Source: Hamadaea tsunoensis DSM 44101 (GTDB lineage: Bacteria; Actinomycetota; Actinomycetes; Mycobacteriales; Micromonosporaceae). From it: a stretch of 64,000 nucleotides of DNA. This document shows positions 58,727-64,000 of the stretch, piece after piece. Positions within the stretch are counted from its first letter, which is position 1, and the number at the start of each line of letters is the position of its first letter. A program made the position numbers and the translations under genes. Below the pieces are notes generated by a model. That model was not told the DNA's origin, did no database searches, and saw nothing but the letters and a program-made list of their open reading frames with translations. Where the stretch lies: the NCBI RefSeq assembly GCF_000428945.1, contig NZ_AUAX01000023.1:83954-147953 (forward strand), given 5' to 3'.

Positions 58727-58747
58727 GGATTCCTCCCCGAAACCGAT

Positions 58748-58763
58748 CTGTGAACGTGCACAG
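58748..58763. promoter_or_regulatory. LacI operator, GH42 side
   Basis: CTGTGAACGTGCACAG, a dyad with central ACGT, overlapping the putative GH42 -10 (TACTGT on the minus strand). Matches the operator at 58874 at 14 of 16 positions. Confidence 0.7.
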
Positions 58764-58836
58764 TAGCGGACGGGCGAGTGCACCGGAAGGCGTACACCTA
58801 GAAATCCCTGGCACGTAACCATTTGGAAACTGCGCC

Positions 58837-58865
58837 TTGACGCCGCCGGGTGGCTGACTGACACT
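58837..58865 (+). promoter_or_regulatory. Promoter of the galactoside ABC operon
   Basis: TTGACG (58837-58842), 17-base spacer, GACACT (58860-58865); a LacI operator follows at 58874. Confidence 0.6.
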
Positions 58866-58873
58866 GTTCGGCA

Positions 58874-58889
58874 CTGTGAACGTTCCCAG
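58874..58889. promoter_or_regulatory. LacI operator, ABC operon side
   Basis: CTGTGAACGTTCCCAG, just downstream of the ABC promoter, positioned to block transcription. Sister of the site at 58748. Confidence 0.7.
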
Positions 58890-58940
58890 AAACGCCCCAA
58901 CGTTCGCCCCGGAAACGTCCCATCCTTCGACGGAGGAAAG

Positions 58941-60236
58941 ATGCGTATCAAGCGCCTCTCGGCGGCCGCCTCGGCCGTGCTCCTGATCGCGCTGGGTGCC
59001 TGCTCGTCGGGCACCGATAAATCCGCCAGCCCCGAGGACACCGGACCGGTCTCGCTGACCTTCTGGACCTGGGCCCCCAACATGGACAAGATCGCCGACG
59101 CCTGGAACGCCGGGCACCCGAACATCAAGGTCACCGTCAGCAAGCAGTCCGGCGGTGACGAGACGGCCGCGAAGTTCCTCACGGCGGCCAAGGCGGGCAA
59201 CGCGCCCGACATCATCCAGGCCGAGTACCAGATGCTGCCCTCGTTCGTGGCCGCGGACGCGGTCGCGGACATCTCCGGTGACGTCGGAACCGCGAAGAGC
59301 GAGTTCAGCGACGGCATCTGGAAGCTGGTGACCCTGGGCACCGATGCGGTCTACGGTCTGCCGCAGGACAGCGGCCCCATGATGCTGTACTACCGCACCG
59401 ACCTGTTCGCCAAGTACGGCATCGAGGTCCCGAAGACCTGGGACGACTACGCGGCCGCGGCCCGCAAGGTGCACGCCGCCGACAAGTCGGTCTACCTCGG
59501 CGGGTTCTCGTCCAAGGACCCGGGCTGGTTCGCCGGCCTCGCCCAGCAGGCGGGCGGCCAGTGGTGGAACGTCGACGGGCAGACCTGGAAGGTCGGCATC
59601 AACGACGCCGCCACGACCAAGGTCGCCGACTTCTGGGGCGGCCTGGTCAAGGACGGCGTGGTCGACACGCAGGCCCAGTGGACCAGCGACTGGAACGCCG
59701 CTCTCAGCAACGGCAAGCTGCTGACCTGGTCGTCGGCGGTCTGGGCGCCGGGCGTGCTGTCCTCCAACGCCCCCGGCGGCAAGGGCAAGTGGGCCATCGC
59801 GCCGCTGCCGCAGTGGTCGGCCGGCGAGAACTACTCCGGCTTCTGGGGCGGCTCGTCCTCCGCGGTCTCGGCCAACTCCAAGCACAAGAAGGCCGCCGCG
59901 CAGTTCATCGCCTGGATGAACACCGACCCGGCCGCCGCCGACCTGCTCATCAAGCAGGCGGCCGTCTACCCGGCGGCGACCAAGAGCCAGGCGCTGCTCA
60001 CCACCGCCCCGGACTACTTCTCCAACCAGGCGGACTTCTGGCAGCAGGCCTCGGCGATCTCCAGCACCGCCCGCGGCTTCACCTTCGGGCCGGACGTCAA
60101 CGTCGCGTACAACGCGTACAAGGACAACTTCGACAAGGCGATCGCGGCGAAGTCCTCGTTCACCGACGCCTTGACGGCCACCCAGCAGGCGACCCTCGCC
60201 GACATGACGAAGGCCGGCTTCCAGGTGGCGTCCTGA
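58941..60236 (+). CDS. Extracellular sugar-binding lipoprotein (CUT1)
   Basis: A 431-residue lipoprotein with lipobox LGAC (Cys20). The solute-binding domain reads VSLTFWTWAPNMDKIADAWNAGHPNIKVTV, APDIIQAEYQMLPSF, YGLPQDSGPMMLYYRTDLFAKYGI and FWGGSSSAVSANSKHKKAAAQFIAWM. It should bind a galactoside or related oligosaccharide, given the divergent GH42 gene. GGAGGAAAG precedes the ATG. The permease gene starts two bases after the stop. Confidence 0.92.
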   Translation: MRIKRLSAAASAVLLIALGACSSGTDKSASPEDTGPVSLTFWTWAPNMDKIADAWNAGHPNIKVTVSKQSGGDETAAKFLTAAKAGNAPDIIQAEYQMLPSFVAADAVADISGDVGTAKSEFSDGIWKLVTLGTDAVYGLPQDSGPMMLYYRTDLFAKYGIEVPKTWDDYAAAARKVHAADKSVYLGGFSSKDPGWFAGLAQQAGGQWWNVDGQTWKVGINDAATTKVADFWGGLVKDGVVDTQAQWTSDWNAALSNGKLLTWSSAVWAPGVLSSNAPGGKGKWAIAPLPQWSAGENYSGFWGGSSSAVSANSKHKKAAAQFIAWMNTDPAAADLLIKQAAVYPAATKSQALLTTAPDYFSNQADFWQQASAISSTARGFTFGPDVNVAYNAYKDNFDKAIAAKSSFTDALTATQQATLADMTKAGFQVAS

Positions 60237-60237
60237 T

Positions 60238-61188
60238 ATGAGCACACCCGCCCCCCGGCGGGACGACAGGTACGGCAAGGGCGCCCGCGCTGGTCGCGCG
60301 GGCGCCGTGCCCTACCTGTTCCTCGCCCCCGCCATCGTCTTGTTCCTGCTGTTCTTCGCACTGCCGATCGGTTACACCGCCTACCTCAGTCTCCGGCGTA
60401 CGCGGGTCAGCGGCCTCGGGCTCGGCAAGGGATCCCGCCACGAGATCTTCGTCGGGCTGGACAACTACAAGGACGCGATCACCGACGCCGAGTTCTGGCG
60501 CAGCTGGGTACGCGTCCTCGGCTACGGCACGGTCGTCCTCACCGTCATGCTCGGGCTGGCCCTGGTCTTCGCCCTGATCCTGGACTCCGAGGCGGTCCGG
60601 CTGGCCCGGTTCGGCCGGATCTCGATCTTCCTGCCGTACGCGGTCCCCGGCGTCATCGCGTCGCTGATGTGGGGCTTCCTCTACCTGCCCAGCCTGAGCC
60701 CGATCCACCAGGCGCTGCACGCGGTCGGCGTGGACGACGTCAACCTGCTCGATCCGTCGATCCTGACGTTCTCGCTCGCCAACATCGCGGTCTGGGGCGG
60801 GACCGGGTTCAACATGCTGGTCCTCTACACGGCGTTGCGGGCCACCCCGCGCGACTACTACGAGGCCGCGCGCATCGACGGCGCCTCCGAGCTGCAGATC
60901 GCGGTCCGCATCAAGATCCCGATCCTGCTGCCCTCGATCGTGCTGACCACGATCTTCTCGATCATCGCGACCATGCAGGTGTTCACGGAGCCGACCACGC
61001 TGCGCTCGATCTCCAACACCATCAGCTCGACGTGGACCCCGCTCATGAAGGTCTACCGGGACGCGTTCGTCACCGGCGACCTCTACTCGGCCGCCGCGAC
61101 CTCCGTCATCATCGCCGCGATCTCCCTGATCGTGTCGTTCGGCTTCCTGCGCGCGGTCCGCAAGCGGGCCTTCGCGGACGAGGAGTGA
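60238..61188 (+). CDS. Sugar ABC transporter permease, MalF type
   Basis: A 316-residue permease with six helices after a polar N-terminus. The EAA loop is YEAARIDGASELQIAVRIKIPILLPS. It starts two bases after the binding-protein stop and ends two bases before the next permease, so the genes are tightly coupled. An ATPase is absent and is presumably a shared MsiK. Confidence 0.92.
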   Translation: MSTPAPRRDDRYGKGARAGRAGAVPYLFLAPAIVLFLLFFALPIGYTAYLSLRRTRVSGLGLGKGSRHEIFVGLDNYKDAITDAEFWRSWVRVLGYGTVVLTVMLGLALVFALILDSEAVRLARFGRISIFLPYAVPGVIASLMWGFLYLPSLSPIHQALHAVGVDDVNLLDPSILTFSLANIAVWGGTGFNMLVLYTALRATPRDYYEAARIDGASELQIAVRIKIPILLPSIVLTTIFSIIATMQVFTEPTTLRSISNTISSTWTPLMKVYRDAFVTGDLYSAAATSVIIAAISLIVSFGFLRAVRKRAFADEE

Positions 61189-61190
61189 TC

Positions 61191-62021
61191 ATGCCCAGGC
61201 GCAAACTTCTCCCCACGGCGTTCCTGCTGTTCGGCGCGGTCTACTGCCTGCTGCCGGTCGGCTGGGTGCTCATCGCCGCGACCAAGAGCCGGGCCGAGCT
61301 GTTCACCCTCGACGCGTTCACCCCCGGCAGCGGGTTCTTCGGCAACTTGAGCGAGCTGAACGCGTACCGGGGCGGGATCTTCTGGCACTGGATGCTCAAC
61401 ACCGCCCTGTACGCCGGGGTCGGCGCCCTGCTGTCCACGCTCGTCTCGGCGGTCTCCGGGTACGCCCTGGCCGTCTACCGCTTCCGCGGCCGGAACCTGA
61501 TCTTCAACCTGCTGATCGGCGGCATCCTGGTCCCGTCGGTGGTACTCGCCATCCCGCAGTACCTCCTGCTGGCCAAGGTCGGCCTGGCCAACACCTACTG
61601 GGCGGTGCTGCTGCCCGGCATCGTGCACCCGTACAGCATCTACCTCGCCCGCGTGTACGCCGCGGCGGCCATCCCGGCCTCGATCCTGGACGCCGGGCGC
61701 ATCGACGGCGCCGGCGAGGTACGCATGCTCTACCGGGTCAGCCTGCCGATGATGGTGCCGGGACTGGTGACGATCTTCCTGTTCCAGTTCGTCGCGATCT
61801 GGAACAACTTCCTGCTCCCGTACATCATGCTGGCCGACGACACGAAGTTCCCGCTGACCGTCGGCCTCTACACCCTGCTGGTCTCCGGGGCCAACCAACC
61901 GGCCCTGTATACCCTGGTGCTCACCGGCTCGCTGTTGTCGATCATTCCGTTGATCGTGCTGTTCCTGACGATGCAGCGATACTGGCGTACCGACCTGTCG
62001 AGCGGGGCTGTGAAAAGCTGA
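61191..62021 (+). CDS. Sugar ABC transporter permease, MalG type
   Basis: A 276-residue permease with six helices. The EAA loop is LDAGRIDGAGEVRMLYRVSLPMMVPG, with Gly in place of the usual second Ala; the C-terminus LSSGAVKS is typical. GAGGAG lies before the ATG. It ends in the start codon of the lacI gene (TGATG). Confidence 0.92.
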   Translation: MPRRKLLPTAFLLFGAVYCLLPVGWVLIAATKSRAELFTLDAFTPGSGFFGNLSELNAYRGGIFWHWMLNTALYAGVGALLSTLVSAVSGYALAVYRFRGRNLIFNLLIGGILVPSVVLAIPQYLLLAKVGLANTYWAVLLPGIVHPYSIYLARVYAAAAIPASILDAGRIDGAGEVRMLYRVSLPMMVPGLVTIFLFQFVAIWNNFLLPYIMLADDTKFPLTVGLYTLLVSGANQPALYTLVLTGSLLSIIPLIVLFLTMQRYWRTDLSSGAVKS

Positions 62022-63025
62022 TGCGTGTGAAACGACCGACGATCCACGACGTGGCCCGGGCCTCGGGAGTCTCCCGGGGCACGGTCTCCCGCGCCCTCAA
62101 CGGCGACCCCTACGTGAGCGCCGCCGCGCTCGCCGCCGTGCGCCGGGCGGTCGCCGAGACCGGCTACGTCGTCAACCGGGCCGCCCGCAGCCTGGTCACC
62201 CAGCGGACCGGCTCGGTCGTGATGGTCCTCTCCGAGCCGCAGGAGAAGCTCTTCGAGGACCCGAACTTCAGCGTCCTGCTGCGTACCGCCACCCGGCGGC
62301 TCGCCGAACGGGACGTCTCCCTGGTCATGATGACCGCGGGCGACCGCGGCGACCGCGAGCGCGTCATGCGCTACATCCGCGGCGGGCACGCGGACGGCAT
62401 CCTGCTCATCTCGGCGCACTCCGGCGATCCCCTCGTCGAGGAGCTCCAGGGAGCCGGCCTGCCCGCGGTCGCCTGCGGCTCCATCCTCGGGCGCGAGAAC
62501 CTCATCCCGTACGCGGCGGCCGACGACCGCGAGGGCGCCCGGCAGATGGCCCGCTACCTGGTCGAACAGGGCCGCAAGCGGATCACCACGATCACCGGCC
62601 CGATGGACACCCCCGGCGGCCTCTACCGGCTCGAAGGCTTCTGCGACGTGCTCGGCCGCCGGGCCACCAAGAAGGTCATCGAGCACGGCGACTACACCCG
62701 CCAGGGCGGCGAGCGGGCGATGCACGCGCTGCTGGACCGCGTACCGGATCTGGACGCGGTGTTCGTCGGCTCCGACCTGATGGCCGCCGGCGCCCTGGCC
62801 GTGCTGCGCGAACGCGGCCGCAGCGTACCGGTGGACGTGGCGGTCGGCGGCTTCGACGACTCGCCGGTGGCCTCGTCGACCCACCCTCAGCTGACGACCG
62901 TACGCCAGCCGCTGGAGCGGGTCGCCGAGGAGACGATCCGGCTGCTGCTGGAGCTCATCGACGGGGCGGGTCCGGTGGAACCGGTCACCTTCCCGACGTC
63001 TCTGGTGATCCGCGAATCCGCATAG
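62021..63025 (+). CDS. LacI-family repressor of the galactoside locus
   Basis: A 334-residue LacI protein. The DNA-binding domain is RPTIHDVARASGVSRGTVSRALNGDPYVSAAALAAVRRAVAETGYVVNRAARSLV, followed by a sensor domain (VVMVLSEPQEKLFEDPNFSVLLRT to VAVGGFDDSPVASSTHPQLTTVRQP). It is the last gene of the ABC operon and presumably binds the dyads at 58748 and 58874, controlling both GH42 and the importer. Translation is coupled to the permease by one base. Confidence 0.9.
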   Translation: MRVKRPTIHDVARASGVSRGTVSRALNGDPYVSAAALAAVRRAVAETGYVVNRAARSLVTQRTGSVVMVLSEPQEKLFEDPNFSVLLRTATRRLAERDVSLVMMTAGDRGDRERVMRYIRGGHADGILLISAHSGDPLVEELQGAGLPAVACGSILGRENLIPYAAADDREGARQMARYLVEQGRKRITTITGPMDTPGGLYRLEGFCDVLGRRATKKVIEHGDYTRQGGERAMHALLDRVPDLDAVFVGSDLMAAGALAVLRERGRSVPVDVAVGGFDDSPVASSTHPQLTTVRQPLERVAEETIRLLLELIDGAGPVEPVTFPTSLVIRESA

Positions 63026-63052
63026 ACGGCTATATATTCAAGATCAAATTCA

Positions 63053-63222
63053 TTTTGTCCCGGGTTCGTCGATCTCACTTCCGCTCCTCCCGCGGGAGAC
63101 CGTTCCGCCCCTGTCGCTGCGCTCCGGGGACTCCACTGCCAGGTTTCTGGGGCGAAGCATCATCCACCGCGGTTCGGTCACCGTTTACCCCGTTCACCCC
63201 TGGCCTTTGTCGCGACTGTCCG
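63053..63222 (-). repeat. Structured dispersed repeat, copy 2 of 3 (inverted)
   Basis: On the minus strand, from CGGACAGTCGCGACAAAGG at the 5' side through GGGGTAAACGGTGACC, CACCGCGG region, CCTGGCAGTGGAG, a variable hairpin (CCCC-n14-GGGG), GGAACGGTCTCCCGCGG, GAGGAGCGGA, GTGAGATCGACG to CCCGGGACAAAA. It starts 28 bases after the lacI stop. The complete copy shows that the GGACAAAG motif bounds both ends. Confidence 0.8.
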
Positions 63223-63245
63223 ACTTGTGGGCGGCCGCAGTGGGC

Positions 63246-63323
63246 TGGATCTTGACGGATGTCCAGAAAGAAACATCATTCCGACCGGTTTGACGTTGCT
63301 TTCCAGACATCCGTCAAGATCCA
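63246..63323. repeat. 78-bp palindrome of a different sequence family
   Basis: TGGATCTTGACGGATGTC (63246-63263) pairs with GACATCCGTCAAGATCCA (63306-63323); after a short mismatch the interior AACATCA...TGACGTT continues the symmetry to the centre. Size and layout match the 75-bp palindrome, but the sequence is unrelated. Confidence 0.8.
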
Positions 63324-63377
63324 CACTTACGGAAGCCAGTCGGGGCGCGGCGGACCGCGGGCAGCCCGGCCACGGCC

Positions 63378-63398
63378 GGCCTTTGTCGCGACTGTCCG
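63378..63398 (+). repeat. 21-bp dispersed motif, second identical copy
   Basis: GGCC followed by TTTGTCGCGACTGTCCG, identical to 63202-63222. A one-mismatch inverted copy is at 63832-63852 and degraded copies at 7501-7519 and 32811-32831. Confidence 0.75.
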
Positions 63399-63831
63399 AA
63401 ATGGCGGTTGGGGCGGATCGGCTTGCCGGTGATCGTTCGCGGCTGGGATGTATTTTCGGGCCCGTTCCCTCGATCCATTGCGGTTGAGATGCCACTACAG
63501 ACCGATCTTCCACATCCCTACCGCTGTGAATCTTGGGCGAGGGTGCGTTTCTACATCTCCACCGCCGTGGATCATGCCCAAGCCGCCCGGCCATCACCGG
63601 TGGCTCGGGATGCGGGAACGATCTTCCGCCATGTGGACGCAAGGCCCGGATTTCTTGATCGATGACGGCTGAGGTGTCAATCCGGCCCGATCTGCATGAT
63701 CGATGACGCGTCAGGTGCAGCAAACGCCGGTCAACGCGACCCAGAACCGTAAACGATCATGCGGCAGGTAGCCGTTCTTACACCTCGGCCGTGAACGATC
63801 ACCCCGTCGGCCGCCGACTGGGCGCACAAGA

Positions 63832-64000
63832 CGGACAGTCGGGACAAAGGCCGGGCCGACACCAGCCGGGCCGGGTTGGGCCGGGTTGGGGGTAGACGGT
63901 GACCGGGCGACGGTGGACGATGCGTCGCCCCACTCACCTGGCAGTGGAGGCCCCGCCCGGGTTTGGCGGGGCCGGAACGGTCTCCCGCGCGAGGAGCGGA
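63832..64000 (+). repeat. Structured dispersed repeat, copy 3 of 3 (cut by window end)
   Basis: CGGACAGTCGGGACAAAGG at the 5' boundary, then a G-run tract, GGTAGACGGTGACC, GGGCGACG...CGTCGCCCC hairpin, CACTCACCTGGCAGTGGAG, a perfect 9-bp variable hairpin (GGCCCCGCC / GGCGGGGCC), GGAACGGTCTCCCGCGC and GAGGAGCGGA at the window edge. Confidence 0.8.

Larger units (their letters stand above)
63026..64000. other. Third gene-free repeat nest
   Basis: 975 bases to the window end with no gene. It holds structured repeat copy 2, a 78-bp palindrome, two identical 21-bp motifs, imperfect direct repeats (CACATCCCTACCGCTGTGAATC / ACATCTCCACCGCCGTGGATC near 63513 and 63553; GATCGATGAC near 63658 and 63699), a G-run tract and structured repeat copy 3. 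Confidence 0.7.

Noticed and set aside
1..64000. CRISPR arrays, tRNA, rRNA, integrases or prophage genes
   Set aside because: No regularly spaced direct repeats, no cloverleaf or rRNA sequence and no integrase, capsid or transposase frame was found.

Overview
The window is high-GC actinobacterial DNA. The very frequent GTACGC/CGTACG hexamers, GTG starts, leaderless-looking promoters and the mix of secreted carbohydrate enzymes, LacI-controlled ABC systems and NarL-type two-component systems suggest a soil or plant-litter Micromonosporaceae (Actinoplanes-like). This placement is inference from composition and gene content; no rRNA is present to confirm it.

Layout. 1-6761: a 5'-truncated sugar-dehydrogenase propeller, cupin, GNAT, a class II amidotransferase, an MFS exporter, an HdeD-like protein and a glycosyltransferase. 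6762-7688: a gene-free nest of repeats. 7689-11526: FMN-binding protein, ferric-reductase-like protein and a divergent OmpR/histidine kinase pair. 11765-14824: tandem NAD(P)-binding proteins, a PrsW protease with a DUF2510 tag and a 64-residue protein. 15035-17505: an XRE regulator fused by a TGATG overlap to a TIR-like/zinc-ribbon protein, the most unusual gene pair here. 17656-21192: VOC protein, alginate lyase (PL7) and GH79-like hydrolase. 21489-28395: AsnB, a NarL-type kinase/regulator and a divergent MacB-like ABC exporter. 28726-33318: DoxX, a secreted beta-helix protein, a diguanylate cyclase, a second repeat nest and a deazaflavin reductase. 33478-40815: LPMO, DUF305 lipoprotein, HxlR/quinone reductase pair, LexA, K+/H+ antiporter, GH3. 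41204-49815: subtilase, SDR and a LacI-controlled sugar ABC operon. 49906-56715: a second sugar-dehydrogenase propeller, a secreted protein, alpha/beta hydrolase, a MITE, another two-component system, DUF2306 and a MarR-GNAT fusion. 56822-63025: GH42 beta-galactosidase divergent from an ABC-LacI operon. 63026-64000: a third repeat nest.

Function. Much of the window captures polysaccharides: PL7/GH79, LPMO, GH3, GH42 and two complete sugar ABC importers, each with its own LacI repressor and visible operator dyads. Signalling is rich, with three two-component systems next to likely targets, a GGDEF protein and several divergent regulator/target pairs.

The most striking non-coding signal is a set of dispersed repeats: a 75-bp palindrome in five of the six convergent gene junctions that have more than 100 bp of space, a sixth palindrome split at its dyad by about 540 bp of other repeat DNA, a three-copy element with a variable hairpin, a pair of gene-free repeats, a 21-bp motif and a CTAG-flanked MITE.
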